A DNA stretch of 64,000 nucleotides from Acidimicrobiia bacterium (GTDB lineage: Bacteria > Actinomycetota > Acidimicrobiia > Acidimicrobiales > Poriferisodalaceae), in the NCBI GenBank assembly GCA_022826045.1, contig JAJDVQ010000037.1, positions 1 to 64,000 on the forward strand, in the 5' to 3' direction. The translations under genes and the position numbers were made by a program. Positions within the stretch are counted from its first letter, which is position 1. Each line of letters opens with the position of its first letter. The notes under the pieces are model-generated. The model saw only the letters and a list, made by a program, of their open reading frames with translations, ran no database searches and was not told the origin of the DNA. Of this stretch, positions 7,485-16,119 are shown in pieces.

Positions 7485-9779
7485 TTACGCGGCGGGCGGC
7501 GGGAACGGCTCGGGGTCGGCGAAACGTCGCACCACGTTGGCCGTGATACGCGCGATGTCGTTGTCGAAGCCATCACGCGCCAGCGCGCCGAACCACGAGA
7601 TCGAGCCCACCGAGAACACCGCCCCGCCGTTGGGCGTCTCGTAGAACACCATGTCTGCGCGCACCATGGGGTCGGGCGTCGGGAAGTACACGGAGCCTTC
7701 GAACTCCTCCTTGGTACGGAGCATGTCGGGACCGAAGGTCGTCGCCGAGGCCAGCACCACGGCGTGACGGGGCGATCCCAGCCGCACGTCATAGCGGTCC
7801 AGTTCCTGCCCCGCGGCGCCGCCGCCCAACCCCGATGTACCGATGCGCTCTCCCGGGACCCCGTCGAGAATCCACGCTGCCCTCGAGCCGTCCACCGCAG
7901 GATCGCGGACGAAGTACGTGGCCTTGTCGAATCCCTGCGCGGCGAAGCCGATGCCGCAGATCTCGTTGGGCGCCCGGCCCTGGCGCCGCCACATCCCGCC
8001 GTACTCGCCGCCCCAGGCGTGATAGCTCTCCCCCGGCCCGGTCTGCCAGTTGCGCACGCCGTCCTCGGCCCGGCGCAGCTCCATCGCACCTGGCCAGTCA
8101 TCGCTGAACGCCACCCTCCAGTAGAAGCCGTTGCCGCCCAGGTACATGAGCCGCCCGCCGTTGCGCTGCCAGTCGGCCAGCGCGTCCAGCATGGCGGTCG
8201 ACCAGTACTCGGGGTGGCTGCCGGTCACCAGCACGCGGTACGGCGCGATGGCGTCGACACCCTCGACATGCAGGTCCTCGTCGGTGACGATGTCGTGGCC
8301 GACTTCGAGATGCTCCAGGAATGCGTTGATGTCGGTGTCGGGCGTGAAGTTCCAGCCGTCGGCGCCAGGGCGCAGATTCAGCACGGGCCGGCGGCGCGAG
8401 CTGAACATGACGCCGCTGCGATCCGGGTGCTTCTCGTAGTGGCTGAGGCCGATCTCAGGGTGGTCACGAACGTAGGCATGCTCTGGCCGGAGCTTGGCGC
8501 GGGTGGGCATGAAGTCTGCGCCGTCGATGAGCGTCCGGTGATTGGCGTAGGCCATATAGGTCGCGGTCGGCATCAGCAATGCGACATCGGCCGTGCGTGC
8601 GCCGCGTGCTGGCCGCACGAAGAACGGCACCCGATCCTCGCCCGCATCGCCGCGCACCCGGAACGCATAGATCCCGCTCGGCAGATCCTCCGGCAGCGTC
8701 GCCTCGACCGTGGTTGCCCACCCGGCGCCGTACAGGTCGTCTCGATGAAAGTGGACAGCGTCATAGTGCTCTCGGTTGTCGATCCAACGATGATCAGAGC
8801 CGTCCCATGCCGGGCCGCTGACCGCACGTGTCGGAAGCTGATGCAGCACCATCGGCCCGCAGGCTGGATCGTCGGCTGGCACTGTCCGTCCGGCCATGTC
8901 GACAGAGAGATCCCACGACACGGTGGCGCTGTCGGCCCGGAACGTGGGGCGCGCCAGCCGTCCGTCGAAGCGTTCGCCTGCAGGCCCCGCTGCGAGCCAC
9001 AGCTCGGTCGGAGCGAGATCGCCCGCGTTGACCGGCGTCGTGCCGCTTGCCGCGCCGCCGGTGCCGTGTCGGAACACGTCGTCGTGTGGCACCCCGGCCA
9101 GCTCTGCCTCCAGTTTCGAGACCGTCAGGTCGCTCAGCCGACTTCCCTCCACCGCATCGCGCCCCGGAGAATCGGAGACCGCGGTTGTCACCGCTGCGCT
9201 CAGGGTTCCCGAGTCGAGATCCACTTCGGCATCGAGCAGGTACCACCGATTGCGGGTGAGCGGCAGATCGTCCACCACAACCCGGACTTCGTCGCCGAGC
9301 GCCGACGTCGAGGCGACGGCGCGTCCCGCAGTGAGATCAAGGCGCAGCGCCTCGATCGCCGCTGAGTCCGCTGCAGCGCCCGCGGTGTGCGCGCACAGGG
9401 TCGCGATGCGCGCCGGCCGATCTGGCAGCGTTGGCATCACCCACACTCGGAGACCGAGACGGCGCGCACTCTGCACGTCATCCAGCGCTGCAACGCCGTA
9501 CGAGCCCGGTGTGAGCGGCTGTTCGTCGAGGGTCACCGACCAGCTCCCGGCCGCGGGAGCAGGGCGTTCGTCGAAGCCGGGTCCGTAACGGGTGGGGTCG
9601 CCGCAGACGATCCGCGTGATGTCAACGTCGGCCGATCCGGGCTGGTGCGATGAGGCCATCAGCCGGATCGACTCGCCCGCACGCAGAGTCCACGGCTCGC
9701 AGTAGCCGACGATCTGCTTGCCCGGATCAGTGTCGGGAAGCTCAGTCAATTGCGTGTCGGACGCGTCTGAGTCGGTCAC
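7485..9779 (-). CDS. N,N-dimethylformamidase large-subunit-like protein
   Basis: At 764 residues it matches the length and layout of the DMFase beta subunit: an N-terminal beta-rich region, a LamG-like insert around residues 180-320, and a C-terminal catalytic domain with the conserved stretch VLVTGSHPEYWS and the GGRLMYLGGNGFYW segment. Known DMFases use a mononuclear iron held by Tyr and Glu residues to hydrolyse DMF to dimethylamine and formate. The usual small alpha-subunit gene is absent from both flanks, so the protein may act on another amide or find its partner elsewhere. It starts with GTG, 37 bases after the rhodanese gene, with an 18-bp palindrome between them. Confidence 0.75.
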   Translation of the reverse strand: MTDSDASDTQLTELPDTDPGKQIVGYCEPWTLRAGESIRLMASSHQPGSADVDITRIVCGDPTRYGPGFDERPAPAAGSWSVTLDEQPLTPGSYGVAALDDVQSARRLGLRVWVMPTLPDRPARIATLCAHTAGAAADSAAIEALRLDLTAGRAVASTSALGDEVRVVVDDLPLTRNRWYLLDAEVDLDSGTLSAAVTTAVSDSPGRDAVEGSRLSDLTVSKLEAELAGVPHDDVFRHGTGGAASGTTPVNAGDLAPTELWLAAGPAGERFDGRLARPTFRADSATVSWDLSVDMAGRTVPADDPACGPMVLHQLPTRAVSGPAWDGSDHRWIDNREHYDAVHFHRDDLYGAGWATTVEATLPEDLPSGIYAFRVRGDAGEDRVPFFVRPARGARTADVALLMPTATYMAYANHRTLIDGADFMPTRAKLRPEHAYVRDHPEIGLSHYEKHPDRSGVMFSSRRRPVLNLRPGADGWNFTPDTDINAFLEHLEVGHDIVTDEDLHVEGVDAIAPYRVLVTGSHPEYWSTAMLDALADWQRNGGRLMYLGGNGFYWRVAFSDDWPGAMELRRAEDGVRNWQTGPGESYHAWGGEYGGMWRRQGRAPNEICGIGFAAQGFDKATYFVRDPAVDGSRAAWILDGVPGERIGTSGLGGGAAGQELDRYDVRLGSPRHAVVLASATTFGPDMLRTKEEFEGSVYFPTPDPMVRADMVFYETPNGGAVFSVGSISWFGALARDGFDNDIARITANVVRRFADPEPFPPPAA

Positions 9780-9795
9780 TGCCGTGTGCTCGCAT

Positions 9796-9813
9796 CAGTC
9801 AGCAAGCTGACTG
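9796..9813. promoter_or_regulatory. 18-bp perfect palindrome between rhodanese and DMFase-like genes
   Basis: CAGTCAGC-AA-GCTGACTG is perfectly symmetric. It lies in the 37-bp gap between two minus-strand genes, so it can be either the rhodanese terminator or an operator for the DMFase-like gene. Confidence 0.5.
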
Positions 9814-9816
9814 CGC

Positions 9817-10224
9817 TCAGCGCTGTGACCTGAACGTGTCGTAGTCGGTCACGGGCATGCCGTCAGCGCGCCAGCCGCCGAAGCCGGTCTCGACATGGCT
9901 GACTTTCTCGACGCCCATGTCCTGCATGGTGTCGGCACTCAGGGCCGAACGAGCGCCGCCGGCGCAGCACAGGATGAATTCCCGGTCCTCCAGGAACTCC
10001 TGCTTGGTGTAGGGCGAGTCGGGCGAGACCCAGAACTCGAGCATGCCCCGGGGGGTGTGCATCGAACCGGGGATGGCCCCGTCTCGCTGGAGCTCACGCA
10101 CGTCTCGTATGTCCACGATCAACGCGCCCTCTTCGGTGACACGACGGTGGGCCTCCGCCGGCGAGATGTTGTCGATACGGGTCTTGGCCTCGGCGACCAT
10201 CTCGTTCACTGACTTGACGCCCAT
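9817..10224 (-). CDS. Single-domain rhodanese-like protein
   Basis: A 135-residue sulfurtransferase domain. The active-site loop is CAGGARS, with the catalytic Cys preceded by another Cys, and the fold motifs ALIVDIRDVRELQRDGAIPG and FGGWRADGMPV are intact. The start at 10224 is set by a near-perfect AGGAGG ribosome binding site about seven bases upstream. It may move sulfane sulfur or simply bind anions; the substrate is unknown. It lies upstream of the DMFase-like gene on the same strand. Confidence 0.88.
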   Translation of the reverse strand: MGVKSVNEMVAEAKTRIDNISPAEAHRRVTEEGALIVDIRDVRELQRDGAIPGSMHTPRGMLEFWVSPDSPYTKQEFLEDREFILCCAGGARSALSADTMQDMGVEKVSHVETGFGGWRADGMPVTDYDTFRSQR

Positions 10225-10388
10225 CGGTTCCTCCTGGTGGCGCTGCATTCCCTGCCCGGTCGACCGTCGCACTGCCCGAAGCGGTTCGGCCGGTCGCCGT
10301 GCCCGCAGTCTCACCGACGCGAGCACCGGAGTCCACTCGATGCCCGGTTCAGCCCCTAGCGACTGCGAACGCTGGCACACTTGCGGCG

Positions 10389-12779
10389 GTGACAGCGCCG
10401 CTCCGGACGCCGCCAGGCCGCTTCTGTCTAGGCATTGACACCGGCGGCACATTCACCGACGCCGTCGTGTACGACCACGACACCGACCGGGTCATGGCCG
10501 CGGCCAAGACGCCGACGCGGCACGAAGATCTGTACGGCTGCGTGATCGAGGCCATGACGAGCGTGCTGGCAGGCGGCCGGGGCGCTTCGGCCGACGCCGT
10601 CAGGGCGGCCGACATCGGGCTTGTGGCGGTTTCTACGACGCTGGCCACCAACGCGCTGGTCGAGGGCGCCGGGAGACCCGCCGCGCTTGTGGCCATCGGC
10701 TTCGAAGCTGAGACACTGGCTCGTGTCGGGCTGCGCACCGGCACTGGTGCGACGCCGGGCGTGCAAGGCAGCACTTCCCCCGCCGATGGCGGGCTCGATC
10801 GACGGACCGGCAGCCTCGTGTCGGCGCCGGTCGTGATCGTTGGCGGTGGCCACGGCGCTCACGGTGACGAACGCGACCCGCTCGATCTCGACGAGCTCGC
10901 TCGTGAGCTCGACCGCATCGATACGTCGGTCGAGGCATATGCCGTCGCGGCACAGTTCAGCGTCCGCAATGCCGCCCACGAGCTTCAGGCTCGAGAAGCG
11001 ATTCGCGAACGCACCGGAAAGCCGGTGACCTGCAGCCACGAACTGTCCCCACGGCTCGGCGGTCCTCGCCGGGCGGTGACGACGCTGCTCAACGCACAGC
11101 TCATCTCGATCACCGCCCGCTTCACCGGGGCGATCCGAGCAGCAATGGAATCGCTCCAGTTCGACGCCCGCCTCATGGTGGTCCGGGGAGACGGCTCCCT
11201 CGTCTCGGCCGATTTCGTGACTCAGCGACCGATCGAAACGGTGCTGTCGGGGCCGGCAGCCAGCGTCATCGGTGCACGTCACCTCGCGAGATCCTCAATG
11301 GAGGGGACGGAAACGCTCGACGCTGGCAGCTTGGTGGTCGACGTCGGCGGCACCACCACCGACATCGCCGCGATCCGCAGCGGCGCCGCCGTTGCAGCGG
11401 ACGGCAGCGACGACGCTGACACGGCCACCGTGGGCGGTCACGCCACGATGGTCACTGCACTGCCGACCGTGACGGTGGGCCTCGGCGGTGACAGCGAGAT
11501 CCGGATCCCGGCTGATGGGAGCCGCGGCGAACTCGCTGTCGGACCGCGACGGGTGGTGCCCCTGTGCGTCGCCGCCCAGCGACATCCCGATGTGGTGCTG
11601 CCGATGCTGCGACGGCAGCTAGAGGCCGAGCGTCCGCTTGCCGAGTTCGGGCAGGTGCTGCTGCGCGCAGCAACCGGGGCATCAGCCGAGGAAGCAAACA
11701 GTCGCACAGGCCAGAACAGCCGCGACAGCGAGATCATGCGACTCGTCGACGGCGCCGACGGTGCACTTCCGCTGGAGAACCTCAAGCGGTCGGCTCGGTG
11801 GCGCGGCGCCCTTGAGCGACTCGAACGCAGCGGCCGCGTGCGGCGCGCCGCACTGACACCGACCGACGCCTGCGTTGTGCTCGGCTTGATCGATGCTGGG
11901 GCCGGGGCCCGAGCGGCCCGTGAGCCCGACTCCCTTGGGCATGGGGAACAAGAGCAGAGCGCACCGTGGGATGCGGAAGCCGCCCAGACCGGTGCCGAGC
12001 TGTTCAGCCGACAGCGCGATCGCTATGGCGTTGGCGTCGGTACCGACGCAATCGATCTCTGCCGGCGGGTCATGCACGTCGCGCTGCGCAGCGCCACCGA
12101 AGCACTGCTCAGCGTCGCGCTCGGCGCAGACGGAATAACCCCGGGCGAAACCCGGCGGCAGCTTGCACAGACCGCCCTGGACCGCCGGCGTCGGGAGATG
12201 GAGAGAACCGGCGCTGATCTGCCCGGCGACGCCGCTGACGAGCGTCGGGCCGACCCGCTGTGGGGTTTGCTCGAATCCAGCGAGTCAGCGAGCGTCCCGG
12301 TCACCGGGGATGCATCCCCGGCTCGGCCGGATCGCGTTCCGCTTGCGCGAGTCGACGCCGGTGTCGGGGTTCCCATCGTTGCCATCGGCGCCCCGGCCGC
12401 CACCTACGCGCCGCTCGTCGCTGCACTGCTCGGCGCTGTGCCCATCGTTCCGGACCATGCCGAGGTGGCGAACGCTGTCGGCGCAGCGGTCGCCCGGGTG
12501 AGGATCACCAAACAGATCACGGTGACCGCACCGCGGCGCGGCAGCTACCGGGCCCACTGGGGCGACGACCCGCCGATCTGGCACAGTCTCGACGACGCCC
12601 GCGAGTGGGCGACGGCCCAAGCGTCTGCGGCCGCCCAGGCGGAGGCTGCCGCTGCGGGTGCCAGCGACGCTGCCGTCACCGTCGACTGGGAGACACGCAC
12701 CGCTCCGAGCAACGGCCGCGAACTCTTCGTGGAAGCGACGCTGCGCGTGACCGCCACCGGCCAACCCCTGCAGCAGTGA
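10389..12779 (+). CDS. Hydantoinase/oxoprolinase (HyuA-type) family protein
   Basis: A 796-residue ATP-dependent hydrolase of the HyuA/5-oxoprolinase alpha class. The N-terminal ATP-binding signature CLGIDTGGTFTDAVVYDHD sits at residues 10-30, and a second phosphate-binding segment, VVDVGGTTTDIAAI, lies about 310 residues further on. It is roughly 100 residues longer than usual HyuA proteins. The extra length includes a loop near residues 500-530 (ARAAREPDSLGHGEQEQ) that coincides with part of the dispersed repeat. The GTG at 10389 was chosen because it immediately precedes the domain. No HyuB partner follows; the next gene is a convergent amidase. Confidence 0.82.
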   Translation: MTAPLRTPPGRFCLGIDTGGTFTDAVVYDHDTDRVMAAAKTPTRHEDLYGCVIEAMTSVLAGGRGASADAVRAADIGLVAVSTTLATNALVEGAGRPAALVAIGFEAETLARVGLRTGTGATPGVQGSTSPADGGLDRRTGSLVSAPVVIVGGGHGAHGDERDPLDLDELARELDRIDTSVEAYAVAAQFSVRNAAHELQAREAIRERTGKPVTCSHELSPRLGGPRRAVTTLLNAQLISITARFTGAIRAAMESLQFDARLMVVRGDGSLVSADFVTQRPIETVLSGPAASVIGARHLARSSMEGTETLDAGSLVVDVGGTTTDIAAIRSGAAVAADGSDDADTATVGGHATMVTALPTVTVGLGGDSEIRIPADGSRGELAVGPRRVVPLCVAAQRHPDVVLPMLRRQLEAERPLAEFGQVLLRAATGASAEEANSRTGQNSRDSEIMRLVDGADGALPLENLKRSARWRGALERLERSGRVRRAALTPTDACVVLGLIDAGAGARAAREPDSLGHGEQEQSAPWDAEAAQTGAELFSRQRDRYGVGVGTDAIDLCRRVMHVALRSATEALLSVALGADGITPGETRRQLAQTALDRRRREMERTGADLPGDAADERRADPLWGLLESSESASVPVTGDASPARPDRVPLARVDAGVGVPIVAIGAPAATYAPLVAALLGAVPIVPDHAEVANAVGAAVARVRITKQITVTAPRRGSYRAHWGDDPPIWHSLDDAREWATAQASAAAQAEAAAAGASDAAVTVDWETRTAPSNGRELFVEATLRVTATGQPLQQ
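11906..11955 (+). repeat. Dispersed repeat fragment inside the hydantoinase gene
   Basis: The 20 bases from 11906 are identical to the 23272 and 45918 copies (GGCCCGAGCGGCCCGTGAGC). After a diverged stretch, GAACAAGAGC also matches. The reading frame stays open through it. Confidence 0.5.
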
Positions 12780-12800
12780 CCGGCCGCGCAGCCGGGGCAC

Positions 12801-14324
12801 TCAAGCCTGGGGTGGGGCGGAAGCGTGAACCAGCCTGCCCTCGGTGCGGCAGGCTGTCTCGAGCGTGCTGAGCCGCTCTACATCGGGAATGGGGCGTGCC
12901 GTGACGGGGTCGTCAGCGAATGCTGCCTCCAGTACTGCAGCAACCCCCAGCAACCGCCGGTCGCTGTAGCTCGGGCCGACGATCTGCAGGCCGAAGGGGG
13001 TGCCCTGGCCGTCCAATCCGCACGGCAGCGCCGTGGTGGGGTGGCCCACGACCGTGAGGGCAGCCGACAGTCCCAGCCACGCCATGTAGTTGCGCACCGG
13101 CCGGACGTCGATCTCGGCGGGATACAGCTGGTGCCAGTCGAACGGCGGCACGCTGACTCCCGGGCAGATCAGCACGTCGACCGTGTCGAACAGCGCATCG
13201 GTGGCCCGGTACAGCTCCACCTGGCGCCGACGGGCCTTGGCGATGTCGAGCACCGTGGTCTTCAGCGCTTCGTCGTAGGTGGCGCGGATGTTCGGGTTGA
13301 AGCCGCCGTCAGGTCCCGCAGCGTCGGGGTCGAACTTGTGGATGCTGCGGTGGTAGTTGGTGGCGAAGATGTCCGACCGGAGCTGCCAGTCGACGTCCAG
13401 CGCATCGCTCAGGTCGATGCCGGCCTCGTCGACTGAGCCCACGATCCCGACCAGCCGTTCGACGCGGTCAGCAAAGACAGTCCGCACGGATTCCGAAACC
13501 AGCAGCCCGCCGAGGTCGGCGCTCACGCCGACCCGCAGCGATGCCGCATCTTCCGCCGGCAGATCGGCGAATGCAGCGGCATCAAGCGGGAAGGCCATGG
13601 GGTCGCGCCGGGCATCGCGATCGCGGCCCGCGATCACCGACAGCAGCATCGCCGCGTCGGCGACGGTGCGGGCCATCGGTCCCGACACGCTGTAGTTGGT
13701 GCGACCGATGGTGCGCTCGTCGTGAGCCACGGTGCCGGGCGTGGAACGGTGCGCGACCACACCGCAGTACGAGGCCGGGATGCGCAGGCTGCCGCCATGG
13801 TCCGACCCCGTGGCCAGCGGCGCCATCCCGCACGACAGTGCAACCGCTGAGCCGCCGGAGCTGCCGCCGCAGGTCAGCGACGGGTCGAAAGGGTTGCCGG
13901 TGGCGCCGAACAGCCGGTTGACCGTGTTGGCGCCGATGCTCAGCTCGGGTGTGTTCGTCTTGCCGATGATGACCGCCCCGGCCGCCCTGACACGCGCCAC
14001 GATGCCGTCGTCGGCCTCGGGCACGTTGCCGGCGAACGGCACGGCGCCGTAGGTGGTGGTCAGCCCGGCCGTGGCCTGGATGTCCTTGATCGCCACCGGC
14101 AGGCCCGCCAGCGGGCCGAGAGGCTCGCCCCGGGCGCGGGCATCATCAATCGCCTGCGCCGTCGACTTCGCAGCGTCGTCGTCGCGAACGACGAGCGCGT
14201 TCACGGCACCATCAGTCGCATCGGCCCGCTGCAGGCATGACTCCAGCAGCTCGCGTGCTGAGATCTCGCCAGCTTTCAGCAGCGCTCGCGCATGCGCCGC
14301 ATCGAGATCACAGGGCTCACTCAT
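12801..14324 (-). CDS. Amidase signature family hydrolase
   Basis: A 507-residue cytosolic amidase (GatA-like fold). The Ser-cisSer-Lys triad is visible: Lys in GLPVAIKDI, the Gly/Ser stretch TCGGSSGGSAVALSCGM, and the nucleophile Ser in GSDHGGSLRIPAS. It would hydrolyse a carboxamide to acid and ammonia, which fits the neighbouring hydantoinase and DMFase-like genes as a nitrogen-from-amides set (inference). The ATG at 14324 is followed upstream by a 7-bp dyad and a CACGCT box. Confidence 0.88.
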   Translation of the reverse strand: MSEPCDLDAAHARALLKAGEISARELLESCLQRADATDGAVNALVVRDDDAAKSTAQAIDDARARGEPLGPLAGLPVAIKDIQATAGLTTTYGAVPFAGNVPEADDGIVARVRAAGAVIIGKTNTPELSIGANTVNRLFGATGNPFDPSLTCGGSSGGSAVALSCGMAPLATGSDHGGSLRIPASYCGVVAHRSTPGTVAHDERTIGRTNYSVSGPMARTVADAAMLLSVIAGRDRDARRDPMAFPLDAAAFADLPAEDAASLRVGVSADLGGLLVSESVRTVFADRVERLVGIVGSVDEAGIDLSDALDVDWQLRSDIFATNYHRSIHKFDPDAAGPDGGFNPNIRATYDEALKTTVLDIAKARRRQVELYRATDALFDTVDVLICPGVSVPPFDWHQLYPAEIDVRPVRNYMAWLGLSAALTVVGHPTTALPCGLDGQGTPFGLQIVGPSYSDRRLLGVAAVLEAAFADDPVTARPIPDVERLSTLETACRTEGRLVHASAPPQA

Positions 14325-14344
14325 GCTGTGGAGCGTGCCACAGC
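14325..14344. promoter_or_regulatory. Inverted repeat at the amidase start
   Basis: GCTGTGG-AGCGTG-CCACAGC is a perfect 7-bp dyad abutting the amidase ATG. It lies in the divergent region shared with the monooxygenase gene and is a candidate operator. Confidence 0.4.
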
Positions 14345-14465
14345 CGGCCGCTACCGGCCGCGTTCAGGTGCCTCAGTGCACGGATTCGCGCAGTGCTTCC
14401 TGCTCTCCCTCGCGGTCCATTCGGGCCCGGGCTCAGCGTCCGCGTCATCGGTAGTCTCTGCGGCG

Positions 14466-16091
14466 ATGAGTAGCACCGACGGGGTCAGTTCGAACGGCAA
14501 CGTGTCGAAGGTCCATGACGTCGTCGTCGTGGGCGCCGGCTTCGCCGGCATGTACGCGCTGCACAAGCTGCGCGGGCTGGGCTTCGACATGGTCGTGGTC
14601 GAGCGAGCCGACGGCGTGGGCGGCACCTGGTACTGGAACCGCTACCCGGGCGCCCGGTGCGATGTCGAGTCGATGCAGTACTCCTACTCGTTCGACCCCG
14701 AGCTCGAACAGGAATGGGAATGGTCGGAGCGGTACTCGGGCCAGCCCGAGATCCTGCGCTACGCCAATCACGTCGCCGACCGGTACGACCTGCGTCGTGA
14801 CATCCAGTTCGAGACGACGGTCGAGCGCGTCGACTGGGACGACGATGCCAGCCATTGGCATCTGCAGACTGACCGGGGGCACTACCGAGCGCGCTTCGTG
14901 GTGATGGCCACCGGTTGCCTCTCAACCGCGAACGTCCCCCAGTTCGACGGTGCTTCGACGTTCGAGGGGCCGACGTACCACACCGGCCGGTGGCCGCACG
15001 AAGGCGTCGACTTCAGCGGCATGTCGGTGGGGGTGATCGGCACGGGCTCGTCTGCCATCCAGGCCATTCCCGTCATCGCCGCCGAGTGCCGGGAGCTGAC
15101 GATCTTCCAGCGCACCCCGAACTACTCGGTTCCTGCCCGCAACGAGCCGCTCGACCCGGCTGAGCAGGCTCGCTGGAAGGACAACTACCGCGAGCTGCGG
15201 GCCAAGATGTCAGAACAGAACGCGGCGATGGTGCAGCGCCTTCCCGACAGCGACGACCTCGCCAAAGAAGCCAGCGACGAATCGTTCAACGAGCGGATGG
15301 AAGAGCGGTGGGGGGTGGGCGGCTTCACCTTCTACCGGGCATACGGAGACGTTGCCCTCGACGCAGAATCCAACAGCCGAGTTGCGGAATTCGTCCGCGG
15401 CAAGATCGCCGAGATCGTCGACGATCCTGAAACCGCCGCGAAACTCACCCCGCACAACACCATCGCCTGCAAGCGCCCGTGTCTCGACACGAACTACTAC
15501 GAGACGTTCAACCAGCCGCACGTCCACCTGGTGGATGTGTCCGAGACGGCGATCGATCGCATCTCTGCGGCCGGTGTCGTGGTGGACGGGCAGGAATACC
15601 CCGTCGACGCACTGGTCTATGCCACCGGCTTCGACGCGATGACCGGAACGCTGCTGCGCATGAACATCACTGGGCGTGACGGCGTGCGGCTGGCGGACCA
15701 CTGGGACGCCGGCCCGCGCACGTACCTCGGCCTGGGCGTGGCGGGCTTCCCGAACATGTTCACCGTGTCGGGGCCGGGCAGCCCGTCGGTGCTGACCAAC
15801 ATGATCCCGTCCATCGAACAGCACGTCGACTGGATCTCGCGCTGCCTGGTCGAACTTCGCGAGCGCGGCACCGGCACCATCGAGCCCGAGCCCGACGCTG
15901 AGGCCTACTGGGTCGACTACGTCAACGCCGTGGCTGACCTGACGCTGTATCCCACATGCAACTCGTGGTACCTGGGAGCGAACATCCCCGGCAAGACCCG
16001 GGTGTTCATGCCGCTGCCGGGCTTCCCGCCCTATGTCGAGGTGTGCGAGGACGTGGCATCCGACAACTACCGCGGCTTCGCCCTGGCTTAA
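14466..16091 (+). CDS. Baeyer-Villiger-type flavin monooxygenase
   Basis: A 541-residue FAD- and NADPH-dependent class B monooxygenase. Two Rossmann motifs (VVVGAGFAGMYAL and VIGTGSSAIQAI) flank the Baeyer-Villiger fingerprint, which reads FEGPTYHTGRWP (FxGxxxHxxxWP). It inserts oxygen next to a ketone carbonyl, giving an ester or lactone; cyclohexanone- and phenylacetone-type monooxygenases are the nearest familiar relatives. The start at 14466 follows a TAGTCT box by eight bases and precedes the FAD motif by about 20 residues. The acyl-CoA dehydrogenase pair lies immediately downstream. Confidence 0.9.
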   Translation: MSSTDGVSSNGNVSKVHDVVVVGAGFAGMYALHKLRGLGFDMVVVERADGVGGTWYWNRYPGARCDVESMQYSYSFDPELEQEWEWSERYSGQPEILRYANHVADRYDLRRDIQFETTVERVDWDDDASHWHLQTDRGHYRARFVVMATGCLSTANVPQFDGASTFEGPTYHTGRWPHEGVDFSGMSVGVIGTGSSAIQAIPVIAAECRELTIFQRTPNYSVPARNEPLDPAEQARWKDNYRELRAKMSEQNAAMVQRLPDSDDLAKEASDESFNERMEERWGVGGFTFYRAYGDVALDAESNSRVAEFVRGKIAEIVDDPETAAKLTPHNTIACKRPCLDTNYYETFNQPHVHLVDVSETAIDRISAAGVVVDGQEYPVDALVYATGFDAMTGTLLRMNITGRDGVRLADHWDAGPRTYLGLGVAGFPNMFTVSGPGSPSVLTNMIPSIEQHVDWISRCLVELRERGTGTIEPEPDAEAYWVDYVNAVADLTLYPTCNSWYLGANIPGKTRVFMPLPGFPPYVEVCEDVASDNYRGFALA

Positions 16092-16119
16092 TCACGCGAA
16101 CTCCTGCGGAGGCCTGCCG

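Noticed and set aside
7764-9365. 533-codon plus-strand frame opposite the DMFase-like gene
   Set aside because: No recognisable domain or ribosome binding site, and it lies wholly antisense to a clear protein family.
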